The notes under the pieces were generated by a model. It did not search any database, was not told the DNA's origin, and worked only from the letters and a program-made list of their open reading frames with translations. A stretch of 64,000 bases of DNA from Phycisphaerales bacterium (GTDB lineage Bacteria > Planctomycetota > Phycisphaerae > Phycisphaerales > SM1A02): NCBI GenBank assembly GCA_029245245.1, contig JAQWPT010000034.1, forward strand, positions 1 through 64,000, read 5' to 3'. Position numbers and translations under genes: made by a program. The first letter of the stretch is position 1. The number at the start of each line of letters is the position of its first letter. Positions 44,805 through 53,856 of the stretch are shown here, one piece after another.

Positions 44805-46175
44805 TCATTCGAGGGCCATCTTGTCCGTCTGGGGGCCCAGGGCCAGCAGAAGGGCCGTCAGCAGTCCGGTCACGGCCATGACGGTCAGGGCGGCCGGAAA
44901 CTGGTACTCCTTGGCCGCAGTCAGGGCCGCGAGACCGAAGATGATCTGTGGACACAGGGCCCCACCGATGTGGCCGATGCCGTCCGTAATCGAGACACCG
45001 GTAGCCCGCACCGCCGTGGGAAAGACCTCCGCGGTGTAGGTGTACATCATCGGAATGATCATCGAGATGGAGATCGCGGCCACGAACCCCGCCACCATGA
45101 TCATGATTTCGGAGGGGAACCAGCCGATCAACAGGAGCAGGACGGTCCAGGCCAGGGCGAGCAGGGCGCAGGACCATTTCCTCGCTATCCAATCGCTGGA
45201 AAAGATCGCCAGCACCGCACCGACGATGAATCCCATCGAAGCGATGCCGGTCAACCAGAGGCTCTGGCCGAGTTTGAACCCCTCCTCGACGAGGAGTTCA
45301 CTGGACAGTTCAAGCCAACCGTAGTTGCCCGTGTAGTAGAAGAACCAGACCAGGCCGAAGAACCACAACCGCTTCCGGTGTGGAGCGCGAAACAGGATCT
45401 TGAACCCCTTCTCCAGATGAAGGGGTGCGGCCGTGACACTCGATGGAACGAGTTCCGGCAATGAACCACCGCATCGGGTTCTCGAACGCGCCTCGGCCTC
45501 CTCGATGACGGATCGAGCCGCCTCAACGCGTCCCTGGTTCAGCAGCCACCGTGGTGAAGCCGGCATGTGCCGGCGCATGAAGCAGATCACAAGTCCGCCA
45601 AGGCCACCGAGCAGGAACAATGCCCTCCAGCCCCAATCGAAGTTCGGTACCAGCAGCACGCCGGCGAAGGGCACGACGGCGAAGCCGAAAAATCCACAGG
45701 CTACCGCGATGCTCGTGTAGCGGCCCCTCGCGCCCCGCGGAGACATCTCCCCCATGTAGGTCGTGACGCCAGCGATTTCCGCCCCGATCCCCATGCCGGA
45801 GATGAATCGCCACAGGAGCACCATCCAGAACTCCCAGGCCGTGGCGGTGAGAATGGAACCGACGGTGAACAGTCCCACCGAGATGTAGAGCCCGATCCGG
45901 CGACCGAACCGGTCCGCGATCCGGCTGTCCAGGAAGGAACCGAAGATGTAGCCGATCAGGCTGGTCGTCACCGCCCAGTTGACGGTCGACTCGGTGACTC
46001 TGAACTGCTCCTGGAGCACCTTCAGCGACAACCCGATGGTGATGATGTCGAAAAACGAGAAGAAGAAGCCGAACCCCACGACCACCAGGAGGCTCCAATT
46101 CCAGGGCCACTTCTCCAATCGATCGAACCGGGCGAGCAATGCTGTCCCGTCTTGATGTGTCGCAACCGGTGTCAT
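44805..46175 (-). CDS. MFS transporter, sugar-porter-like
   Basis: 456 aa from the ATG at 46175. Twelve membrane helices with the MFS loop RIADRFGRRIG after helix 2 and the GEMSPRGARGRYTS loop near helix 4, which resembles the PESPR/GRR elements of sugar and aromatic-acid porters. A long central loop (about 225-265) separates the two halves. Substrate unknown; both sugars and organic acids are handled by relatives. Divergent from pheA, 73 bp apart. Confidence 0.87.
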   Translation of the reverse strand: MTPVATHQDGTALLARFDRLEKWPWNWSLLVVVGFGFFFSFFDIITIGLSLKVLQEQFRVTESTVNWAVTTSLIGYIFGSFLDSRIADRFGRRIGLYISVGLFTVGSILTATAWEFWMVLLWRFISGMGIGAEIAGVTTYMGEMSPRGARGRYTSIAVACGFFGFAVVPFAGVLLVPNFDWGWRALFLLGGLGGLVICFMRRHMPASPRWLLNQGRVEAARSVIEEAEARSRTRCGGSLPELVPSSVTAAPLHLEKGFKILFRAPHRKRLWFFGLVWFFYYTGNYGWLELSSELLVEEGFKLGQSLWLTGIASMGFIVGAVLAIFSSDWIARKWSCALLALAWTVLLLLIGWFPSEIMIMVAGFVAAISISMIIPMMYTYTAEVFPTAVRATGVSITDGIGHIGGALCPQIIFGLAALTAAKEYQFPAALTVMAVTGLLTALLLALGPQTDKMALE

Positions 46176-46228
46176 CACTGCATTCGGGTCCCAGGGAGCT
46201 TTCGCTCCGCGTTCACTCTCCAAGCGAG

Positions 46229-46244
46229 TATGCTTGCGAGCATA
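46229..46244. promoter_or_regulatory. 16-bp palindrome at the pheA start
   Basis: TATGCT-TGCG-AGCATA is a perfect inverted repeat ending four bases before the pheA ATG. Its left arm is also a plausible -10 box (same hexamer as at pgi), so a dimeric regulator bound here would block the promoter. A regulator is not identified. Confidence 0.45.
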
Positions 46245-46248
46245 GCCG

Positions 46249-47355
46249 ATGCCCACGAACCCCGAACACAATCAGTCCGAACCTCGACCACTCGACGAGT
46301 TGCGTCAGTCCATCGATGGCCTCGACCAGCAGATCGTCGACCTCCTCGCCCGCCGGGCCGAACTGGTCGTGGAGGTCGGAGAATCCAAGCGGGACACGAA
46401 CACGCCGATCTACGCACCCCACCGGGAGCGAGCCGTGCTCGACCGGATCCAGTCCCTCAACAAGGGGCCATTGTCGAACCACACCCTCGAGTGCATCTAC
46501 CGGGAACTCATGTCCGGTAGTTTCTCGCTTGAGCAGGCTCTCCGCATCGGCTACCTCGGCCCACCCGGCTCGTTCAGCCACCTTGCCGCGGTGCGACACT
46601 TCGGCCGCTCCGTGGACTTCGCGGAGTTCGGTGCCATCGAATCGGTCTTCCGTGCGGTGGCCTCCGGCCATTGCCAGTACGGGCTCGTTCCCTATGAGAA
46701 CTCGACCGGGGGCAGCGTCACAGACACCCTCGACGCGTTCCAGGAGTACGAGGTCACGGTGTACGCGGAAGCGCAGATCGAGATCAACCATTGCCTCCTG
46801 TCCAACGTGCCCAAGGACCGCATCAAGCGCATCGCCTCGCGACCCCAGGCCCTCGGCCAGTGTCGCCAGTGGCTGGCGCGGGAGTTTCCCAACGCCGAGC
46901 ACGTCGCCACGGCCAGCTCCTCCCTTGCCGTCCAGACAGTGGTGGACTCCGAGGATGCAGCCGCGATCGGGTCCTCCCTCGCAGGTTCCCTCTATGGGGT
47001 GAACGTCCTCTTCGATGGCGTGCAGGACAAGCCCAACAACGTGACCCGCTTCCTGGTCATCGCCATGGAGCACGCCCTCCCCACGGGCAGTGACAAGACC
47101 ACCATCTCCTTCGTCACCAGCCATGAACCAGGAGCACTGGTGGATGTGCTGGCTGTGTTTCGGGATGCCGGCATCAATCTCAGCCACATCGACAAGCGAC
47201 CCAGCGGCCGGGAGAACTGGCAGTACATGTTCTTCATCGACGCCGACGCACACCAGGACGATCCCACCATGCGGGATGCGATTTCCAAGGCCCGTGCACT
47301 CTGCCGGATCTTCAACGTCCATGGCGCCTACCCGAGGGCCGAACAGGTTCTTTGA
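46249..47355 (+). CDS. pheA: Bifunctional chorismate mutase/prephenate dehydratase
   Basis: 368 aa. Residues 14-95 are an AroQ chorismate mutase helical domain (LDELRQSIDGLDQQIVDLLA); about 100-275 is prephenate dehydratase (IGYLGPPGSFSHLAA, VPYENSTGGSVTDTLD, DKPNNVTRFLVI); about 285-360 is an ACT domain (SFVTSHEPGALVDVLAVF) that normally binds phenylalanine for feedback inhibition. It converts chorismate to phenylpyruvate. The next gene, an ECF sigma factor, begins within 30 bp. Confidence 0.95.
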   Translation: MPTNPEHNQSEPRPLDELRQSIDGLDQQIVDLLARRAELVVEVGESKRDTNTPIYAPHRERAVLDRIQSLNKGPLSNHTLECIYRELMSGSFSLEQALRIGYLGPPGSFSHLAAVRHFGRSVDFAEFGAIESVFRAVASGHCQYGLVPYENSTGGSVTDTLDAFQEYEVTVYAEAQIEINHCLLSNVPKDRIKRIASRPQALGQCRQWLAREFPNAEHVATASSSLAVQTVVDSEDAAAIGSSLAGSLYGVNVLFDGVQDKPNNVTRFLVIAMEHALPTGSDKTTISFVTSHEPGALVDVLAVFRDAGINLSHIDKRPSGRENWQYMFFIDADAHQDDPTMRDAISKARALCRIFNVHGAYPRAEQVL

Positions 47356-47381
47356 CCCACCAGGCACAGGCACCGGGTACC

Positions 47382-48005
47382 ATGGATCCGGACGTCCCCA
47401 TGGTCGACATCGAACGCACCACCACGGCCCTGCTCGAAGGCCTCTTCGACCACAAGAACGAGGCGGCATGGTCCCAATTCGATGCTCGCTACCGCCCCAT
47501 CGTCATCGCCTTCTCCAGAAAGCTCGGACTGAATGAATCCGACGCCAACGATGTGGCGCAGGAGACCATCTTCCAGTTCCTCAAGGAGTACCGGGAAGGA
47601 AAATACGACCGCGAACGTGGTCGCCTCCGCTCCTGGCTGGTGGGCATTGCCCGGTTCCGCATCGCCGGGATCTACCGCAAGAAGGGCGTCAAGCGCGAGT
47701 ATCGCGGCGAATCGGCCATGGTCACGCTTCCGGACGAGATGGAATGCTCCACGCTCTGGGATACCGAGCGACGTACCGTGATCCTCCGACTTGCCCTGAC
47801 GGAACTTCGAGCCACCACCAAGTCGCATGACCGGACCATCCAGGCCTTCGAGATGGTCGCCCTCAACCATGTCCCGGTGGCCACCGTCGCCAAGGAACTG
47901 GAGATGAGCGACCAGGAGGTCTACCTGGCCAAGAGCCGCACCGCCAAGCGGCTGCGGCTCATCATCGAGCGACTGGACCAGACCTACGACGAGGACGCCT
48001 CATGA
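47382..48005 (+). CDS. ECF-type RNA polymerase sigma factor
   Basis: 207 aa from the ATG at 47382; a TTG at 47352 overlapping the pheA stop is an alternative. Region 2 is recognisable (WSQFDARYRPIVIAFSRKLG, ESDANDVAQETIFQFLKEY, GRLRSWLVGIARFRI) and a region 4-like helix-turn-helix lies at VATVAKELEMSDQEVYLAKS. The stop overlaps the kinase ATG (ATGA). Planctomycete genomes carry many ECF factors next to Ser/Thr kinases instead of anti-sigma factors, with phosphorylation as the presumed control. Here the kinase would be the partner. Confidence 0.88.
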   Translation: MDPDVPMVDIERTTTALLEGLFDHKNEAAWSQFDARYRPIVIAFSRKLGLNESDANDVAQETIFQFLKEYREGKYDRERGRLRSWLVGIARFRIAGIYRKKGVKREYRGESAMVTLPDEMECSTLWDTERRTVILRLALTELRATTKSHDRTIQAFEMVALNHVPVATVAKELEMSDQEVYLAKSRTAKRLRLIIERLDQTYDEDAS

Positions 48006-50605
48006 CGTCCGAGGGAAGCGAAATGCATCCCCCCCGTCCCACCCACGAGCAGCTTGAGGCGATCGCAGCCGGCGCCACGATGAGTTCGCAGGTGCTGGAA
48101 TACATCAGGCACTGGGACCAGGATGGCACCATCCAGGCGGAACTCGAATCGCTGCAGAAAGACCAGGAGTTTCTCGCGGAGTTCATCGAGGCCAACCGCG
48201 ATCAGGTCAAGGGCCCCGCTCCCATCACGGAACAGCAGGCACCCGATGGCTACGAGATCATCCGGGAACTCGATCGTGGCGGGCAGGGCGTGGTCTACCT
48301 CGCACGACAGATCCGGACCAAGCGTGAAGTCGCCCTGAAGATGATTCTCCAGACCGCATTCACCACCGAGCGGCAGAAGCAGCGGTTCGAACGGGAAGTC
48401 GAACTCGTCGCCTCGATCAAGCATCCCAACATCGTGACGGTCTTCGACAGCGGGGTCACGCCCGACGGGCGCCTGTTCACCGCGATGGAGTACATCAAGG
48501 GCGTTCCGCTGAACCTCTTCCGCATCGCGGACGGATCCGAGACCGGGCGGGAACCGGATCTCGTTGAACGCATCCATGCCTTCCTGAAGGTCTGCAACGC
48601 CGTGACGTCCGCTCACCTGCGTGCGATCATCCACCGTGACCTCAAGCCCCTGAACATCCTCGTCGACGAAGAGTGCGAACCCCACGTACTCGACTTCGGA
48701 CTTGCCAAGGTGGTCGGACCGGAGGCCATGACCGACTCGGCCATGGCCGCGACCGCTGCCGGAGAGTTCATGGGCACCTTCGCATACGCTTCCCCCGAGC
48801 AGGTCAGCGGCGATCCGGAACTGATCGATACCAGGACCGATGTGTACGCCCTGGGCGTGATCCTCTACGAACTCCTGCTCGAGGCCCGGCCCTACGAACT
48901 CGGTGGCAGCATCAACGACATGATCAAGGGCATCATGGACGTGCAGCCGATCAAGCCCAGCTCGATCGATCCCGGGTTCGACCGTGATCTGGAAACGATC
49001 CTTCTGATGGCCCTGGCCAAGGACACCGATCGGCGGTTCCAGTCGGTGCGGGATCTTGCCGACGACCTGCAGCACTGGCTGGATGGCGAACCGATCCTCG
49101 CCCGACGGGATGATGCCTGGTACGTGCTGCGCAAGTACATCACTCGCCACCGGCTTCCCGTCTCGCTGGTCGCGGGCTTCATCCTGCTCCTGATCGCCTT
49201 TGCGATCACGATGTCGGTGCTCTTCACCAAGGTCGCCCTCGCCAACAAGCGACTGGCCGGAACTCTCGGCATGGCGTCGCAGGTCATCGCGTCCGCCGAC
49301 CCGGAAAACAACCAGAAGGCCCTGACTGCGACCACCGCGGTGGACATGCTGGAAGCCTGGTCCACGGTGGTCAACGAGGATCTCGCCGACGAACCGGGGA
49401 TCAGCGTGCGGATCTACAATGACCTGGGTGAGAGTTTCATCGGGTTCGACCGCTACGAACAGGCCCAGGAACACCTGGAGCAGGCCCTGGAGGCCCTGGC
49501 CGATCTCGACGAGGGCCCCAGCCTGGAGCGGGCCCGGGCCCTGCACAACCTCGGACGCATCGCCTACAAGCGGGCAAAGTGGGACGATGCGTACGCGGCC
49601 TACGACCAGGCTCTTGAAATGAGACGGCTCACTCCCGAAGCAAGACATCTTGATGTTGCCGAAACACTGCAACACCGTGGAGCAACACTGCGGCGTCTCG
49701 GCAATCTGCCGGCAGCGGAAGACGACATGAACGAAGCCCTTCACATCCTCGAAGGTGCTCTTGAACGGAGCAACCTTGCTTCAGAAGATCACAGGATCCG
49801 CGGCCAGATCAGTTCGACTCTGAATGGACTCGGGTTGCTGCATTCGAAGGGCAACCCGCAGCTGTCCATCGAATACTACAAAAAAGCCATTCGACTCCAC
49901 CGCACCGATGAAGACGAAGTACCCGATGCAGATTGGCGAATCGGCCGCCTGCTGCACAACATCGCATTGTGCCAGATTCGACTCGGCGACTTTGATGGCG
50001 CAAGAGCATCACTGGAATCATCCTTGTACATCAAGGAGGCCGGCCTTCGGCGCCTGGAGGAGGAAGCCACATCCAACAACGACATGGATGCGGGCAACCA
50101 GTTGCAACTGGCCAACAGCCGCTATGCCCTGGCCGCTGTCCAGCACGAACTGGACCTGAAGGAAGATGCGTGGGAGAACGCTCAACAAAGTCTGCAGATC
50201 CGCCTCCTGGTGCTCGATGAGCAGCACCCGAAGGTCCTCGACAGCCGCCTGCAGGTCAGTGAACTGCTGCTGGCCAATGGCAAGGCCTCGGAATCACTCG
50301 AAGAACTCCAACTGGTCCACACCCTGCGCCAAGCCCGGGGTGACAGTGCCAGGCAACTGGCCGAGATCGACCTTCTGCGCGGCCATGCCATGTTGGAACT
50401 CGGACGACACGAGGACGCTGAGACGATCCTGGCCATGGCCTGGACGGAACTCGATGCACTCAAGCACGGCCGAGCCCACGAAGCAGCGCTACTGCTGGCA
50501 AGATCCTGCGATGAACGCGGTGATGCGGAGTCGGCGCACGCATGGCGCGATCGGGCGAAGGCCGGGAATGAAGAACCGATCAGCGGCGGCGACGGCGGGA
50601 CCTGA
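48002..50605 (+). CDS. Membrane Ser/Thr protein kinase with TPR region
   Basis: 867 aa. Kinase domain 84-360: glycine loop RGGQGVVY (92-99), catalytic Lys113, HRDLKPLN (211-218) with Asp213, DFG (231-233), YASPEQ. One membrane helix (about 387-408) follows, then from about 440 to 850 a helical, TPR-like region, partly weak in consensus (for example EQAQEHLEQALEALADLDEG and WDDAYAAYDQALEM). The first 75 residues are a helical extension. It is translationally coupled to the ECF sigma factor; the TPR part should lie outside the cytoplasm and could be a sensor or scaffold. From roughly 49600 to 50100 the G+C content drops. Confidence 0.92.
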   Translation: MTSEGSEMHPPRPTHEQLEAIAAGATMSSQVLEYIRHWDQDGTIQAELESLQKDQEFLAEFIEANRDQVKGPAPITEQQAPDGYEIIRELDRGGQGVVYLARQIRTKREVALKMILQTAFTTERQKQRFEREVELVASIKHPNIVTVFDSGVTPDGRLFTAMEYIKGVPLNLFRIADGSETGREPDLVERIHAFLKVCNAVTSAHLRAIIHRDLKPLNILVDEECEPHVLDFGLAKVVGPEAMTDSAMAATAAGEFMGTFAYASPEQVSGDPELIDTRTDVYALGVILYELLLEARPYELGGSINDMIKGIMDVQPIKPSSIDPGFDRDLETILLMALAKDTDRRFQSVRDLADDLQHWLDGEPILARRDDAWYVLRKYITRHRLPVSLVAGFILLLIAFAITMSVLFTKVALANKRLAGTLGMASQVIASADPENNQKALTATTAVDMLEAWSTVVNEDLADEPGISVRIYNDLGESFIGFDRYEQAQEHLEQALEALADLDEGPSLERARALHNLGRIAYKRAKWDDAYAAYDQALEMRRLTPEARHLDVAETLQHRGATLRRLGNLPAAEDDMNEALHILEGALERSNLASEDHRIRGQISSTLNGLGLLHSKGNPQLSIEYYKKAIRLHRTDEDEVPDADWRIGRLLHNIALCQIRLGDFDGARASLESSLYIKEAGLRRLEEEATSNNDMDAGNQLQLANSRYALAAVQHELDLKEDAWENAQQSLQIRLLVLDEQHPKVLDSRLQVSELLLANGKASESLEELQLVHTLRQARGDSARQLAEIDLLRGHAMLELGRHEDAETILAMAWTELDALKHGRAHEAALLLARSCDERGDAESAHAWRDRAKAGNEEPISGGDGGT

Positions 50606-51263
50606 GTCCGGCCAGTCCGAGCAGGGCCAGCGCACCGGGAGCGGGCAGGGGGATGAACTCGACGCCATCCAGGTGCAGGAAGTAGCTGCCGATGTCACCA
50701 TCCTGGGTCCAACCGATTTGGGGAGCGTTGGCACCCTGTCCTTGTGCTCCGTAGACGCCGAACAGATCGTCACCTAAATTGAAGATGGATCCCTGGGCAC
50801 TCACCGGCTGGCTGTTGAAACCACTGATGGCGATGTAGTACCGGCCGGGATTGACCAGTTGGAACGAGCCGTCGGTACTCGAGTTTCCAAGGAACGACAG
50901 CGGCGTGGGCTCGCCGTCAATGAACGAGTTGTCGTTGCCCAGAAGGCCACGTCCCTCTTGATCAAAGAGCCAGAGCATGGTGTTGAAACCACCGTCGGTC
51001 GGCGCGAACTGCAACCGGAAGATCTCCGGATTTGAAATGTAGACCTCGTAGACGTCCTGGAAGTCACCCTCACCCCGGTTGCTCCCTGTGAGCGCACCGG
51101 TGATGGTGTTCAGGGCGCCAGCACCCGTGAGTTTCTTGGCGTTGTTCACGTTGGAACCAGCGTCATCGTCCTCTTCGTGATTCGGTCCCTGGATCGCACC
51201 CAGCGCGGTGGTAGCGGTCAGCGCCGTGGCCGCAGCCAGCAGCGAAAGCATCTTGATGTTCAC
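50580..51263 (-). CDS. Secreted protein with PEP-CTERM-like tail
   Basis: 227 aa from a GTG at 51263 with AGGGAGAAG upstream. Signal peptide (LSLLAAATALTATTALGAIQ), then a pre-peptidase-like beta domain: DDDAGSNVNNAKKLTG, FRLQFAPTDGGFNTMLWLFD and NPGRYYIAISGF resemble the bacterial pre-peptidase C-terminal fold, usually a calcium-binding accessory domain. The end is LPAPGALALLGLAGLRSRRRRR, the Pro-Gly/helix/Arg sorting layout. Its 3' end overlaps the converging kinase gene by 26 bp. Confidence 0.82.
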   Translation of the reverse strand: MNIKMLSLLAAATALTATTALGAIQGPNHEEDDDAGSNVNNAKKLTGAGALNTITGALTGSNRGEGDFQDVYEVYISNPEIFRLQFAPTDGGFNTMLWLFDQEGRGLLGNDNSFIDGEPTPLSFLGNSSTDGSFQLVNPGRYYIAISGFNSQPVSAQGSIFNLGDDLFGVYGAQGQGANAPQIGWTQDGDIGSYFLHLDGVEFIPLPAPGALALLGLAGLRSRRRRR

Positions 51264-51383
51264 GGTTCTTCTCCCTGATGTAGGGTGAATCCTGCAACTC
51301 ACCCGGGTTCTCTTCCGCTTTCAGCCTACCAACGTGAGGTCCGGCTGCAAGAACTATCCGGTGAGCAGGGCCCTGGGAATGCT

Positions 51384-52307
51384 TCAAGGGCTCTTGGATA
51401 ATGGAAGAAGGGCAGAAAAACGCCCTGGAAGGCACTGAACATCCAATCGTGATTCTTCATTTTTATCTCTCCCGGCGGGTGGATCACCGTCCACCTGCCA
51501 GGGGCAATCGGGTTCGAACTCGAGCTGGACATGATTGGCACGGGCGTGGAGGCTGCCCTGGAACCGCAGGTGATCACCTCGTCGAGCTCGGTGCATCCAT
51601 CGAAGCACCTGGAAACGGGAACGGGTCGGGAGAAAGACCACGTCGAGAAGTCCGTCGGTCATGTCCGCGTCCGGAGCAGGGTTGAACCGGGCCCCGTATT
51701 CCGCACTGTTGCAGATGAAGCACCATCCGGCTTCGTGTTCCCTCACCATCCGGCCATCGAGTTTCAACGTCATCGAGACAGGCCGCCATCGCCAGAGCTG
51801 GCGGAGGATGCATGGCAGGTAGTGCCAGTGCCGGATGGACTTCCGGCGCCTCGAAGCGAGGTCGTGCACGACTGCGGCATCGAACCCGCAGGAGGCCATC
51901 AGCAGGCAGATGACGCCGTTGGCACGGGCCACGTCCAGTTGCTCGACCTGTCCCTGTTCCATCGCACTGCAGATGGCCGAGTAGTCCGCGGACATTCCCA
52001 GGGTTCGGGCCAGGAGGTTCTCGGTCCCGCATGGCACCTGCCAGGTCGGTGTTTCGGTTCGCACCACGCTCTCGGCCACCAGCCGAACCGTTCCATCGCC
52101 ACCGACGACCAGTGCCGCGGATGCTTCCTCCAGGGCGGGGTCCAGCCACGAACGGGCATCCTCGAGACGCGTGGGAACCTCGACGACCTCGTACCCGTCC
52201 CCACGCAGTCGCTGAGCGAGTGCTCCGGCGACGGCCTTGCTGTGGCCCGCACCGGAAACGGGGTTGGCGATGACGGCGACGTGAGACATGTCCTGCAGGG
52301 ATTCCAT
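51384..52307 (-). CDS. Diacylglycerol kinase-family lipid kinase
   Basis: 307 aa from the ATG at 52307 (52289 also possible). VAVIANPVSGAGHS at the start, VVGGDGTVRLVAESV (nucleotide-binding GGDGT) and PCGTENLLARTLGM are diagnostic for the DagK/LCB5/YegS group. The C-terminal domain has the expected CFICNSAEYGARFNPAPDAD stretch. It phosphorylates a lipid hydroxyl, probably diacylglycerol or a sphingoid base, at the inner membrane. It is divergent from the PhoX-like gene. Confidence 0.9.
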   Translation of the reverse strand: MESLQDMSHVAVIANPVSGAGHSKAVAGALAQRLRGDGYEVVEVPTRLEDARSWLDPALEEASAALVVGGDGTVRLVAESVVRTETPTWQVPCGTENLLARTLGMSADYSAICSAMEQGQVEQLDVARANGVICLLMASCGFDAAVVHDLASRRRKSIRHWHYLPCILRQLWRWRPVSMTLKLDGRMVREHEAGWCFICNSAEYGARFNPAPDADMTDGLLDVVFLPTRSRFQVLRWMHRARRGDHLRFQGSLHARANHVQLEFEPDCPWQVDGDPPAGRDKNEESRLDVQCLPGRFSALLPLSKSP

Positions 52308-52410
52308 GATTTCCAAATACCAGGCACGCACCCGATGCCCGGCTCGGCGTATGGTGCAATGAGCACGATACGCGGATCACCTTCAACGTGCGTACAACTG
52401 GACCCAGATC

Positions 52411-53856
52411 GTGACCACACTCTCCAGACGACATTTTCTGCACCGCTCCATGGCGATGTCCATCGGTTTTGCCGGTTTGCAGCGAGTCCTCGCCCAGGAG
52501 ACCGCCCCACTGCTTGCCCGCACTGCCCCGGGGTACGGCCCACTCCTGGAACAACCAGGTTCATTCGTGAGTCTCCCGAAAGGATTCCACGCAAGCCTGC
52601 TCTCCCCCGCCGGAGAGACCATGAATGACGGACTGCTCGTACCCGGCAAGCACGACGGCATGGGGGCCATGCCCGGCCCGGATGGATTGACGATCCTCGT
52701 ACGCAACCACGAGATCTCCCCAGGTCACAACACCATCGGTCCCTTTGATCCCGGTGGCGCCGGTATCGGTGCCATCGACGCGTCACGCATCTACGATCCC
52801 GGAGATCCGAACGTGGAAGGCGCCGCCCCATCACGAGGTGGAACCACCACACTGGTCTACGACACCAGAAATGGACGCGAACCCGGTGGCCTGCTCCACC
52901 ATGCGATGAGCCTCGTCGGCACCGAACACAACTGCGCTGGGGGAATCACCCCACGCAACACCTGGATCACCTGCGAGGAGTCGGTGGTCGGACCCGGTGA
53001 CGATCTGGGCCGAGCCCGACCCCACGGCTACTGCTTCGAGATTCCAGCCACGACTACCCCGAGCCTCGTTGCGCCGGTGCCGATCGTTCCAATGGGTCGA
53101 TTCAACCACGAAGCCGTCGCGGTGGATCCACACACCGGCATCATCTACATGACCGAAGACCGCAACGATGGCGTGATCTACCGCTACATCCCGGTGGATG
53201 GTGATCGCCTGCTTGAGGGAGGTCGCCTCCAGGCACTGGCCATCGTCGATGCACCATCCCGCGACCTTCGCAACTGGCCCAATGAATCCGCCCCACTGGT
53301 GCCGATCAAGCCGGGCGCATCCTTCGCGACCCGGTGGATTGACGTGGACAATGTCGATTCCCCAGATGATTCACTTCGCTACCAGGCTTTCGATCGCGGT
53401 GCGGCACGCTTCGCCAGGGGTGAGGGCATGTGGTACGGCAACGAGGGGATCTACTTCGCCTGCACCACCGGAGGGCTCACCCAACGAGGCCAGATCTGGA
53501 AGTACATTCCCGCTGCTCCGGCCATCGAGGCGGCGGGACCCGGCGCCGAGGGAGGTGGGCATCTGGAACTCTTCATCGAACCCAACGACGCAACAGTCAT
53601 CGAGCATGCCGACAACCTGACGGTTGCTCCCTGGGGCGACCTCATCGTCTGCGAGGACGGACTTGAGGATCAGTACCTGCTGGGCGTGACGCCCACGGGA
53701 TCCGTCTACCAACTCGCCCGCAACCAGATCAACCAGTCCGAGTTCGCCGGCGCCGTGTTCTCACCGGACGGATCGACGCTCTTCGTGAACATCCAGAACC
53801 CGGGAATGACCCTGGCCATCACCGGACCGTGGCAGCAAGGACCGCAACGCGGATGA
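52411..53856 (+). CDS. PhoX-like phosphatase (DUF839), Tat-exported
   Basis: 481 aa from a GTG. The N-terminus has a twin-arginine signal (LSRRHFLHRSMAMSIGFAG). The mature protein is a beta-propeller of the PhoX/DUF839 family: HNCAGGITPRNTWITCEE near 170, then NHEAVAVDPHTGIIYMTED and LIVCEDG. PhoX enzymes are calcium- and iron-dependent alkaline phosphatases that release phosphate from esters in the periplasm. DUF839 also covers proteins without proven activity. No Pho regulatory site was recognised upstream. Confidence 0.85.
   Translation: MTTLSRRHFLHRSMAMSIGFAGLQRVLAQETAPLLARTAPGYGPLLEQPGSFVSLPKGFHASLLSPAGETMNDGLLVPGKHDGMGAMPGPDGLTILVRNHEISPGHNTIGPFDPGGAGIGAIDASRIYDPGDPNVEGAAPSRGGTTTLVYDTRNGREPGGLLHHAMSLVGTEHNCAGGITPRNTWITCEESVVGPGDDLGRARPHGYCFEIPATTTPSLVAPVPIVPMGRFNHEAVAVDPHTGIIYMTEDRNDGVIYRYIPVDGDRLLEGGRLQALAIVDAPSRDLRNWPNESAPLVPIKPGASFATRWIDVDNVDSPDDSLRYQAFDRGAARFARGEGMWYGNEGIYFACTTGGLTQRGQIWKYIPAAPAIEAAGPGAEGGGHLELFIEPNDATVIEHADNLTVAPWGDLIVCEDGLEDQYLLGVTPTGSVYQLARNQINQSEFAGAVFSPDGSTLFVNIQNPGMTLAITGPWQQGPQRG

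Noticed and set aside
47984-49744. Open frame of 586 codons on the minus strand
   Set aside because: Antisense to the Ser/Thr kinase, whose catalytic motifs are intact; the product has no domain.
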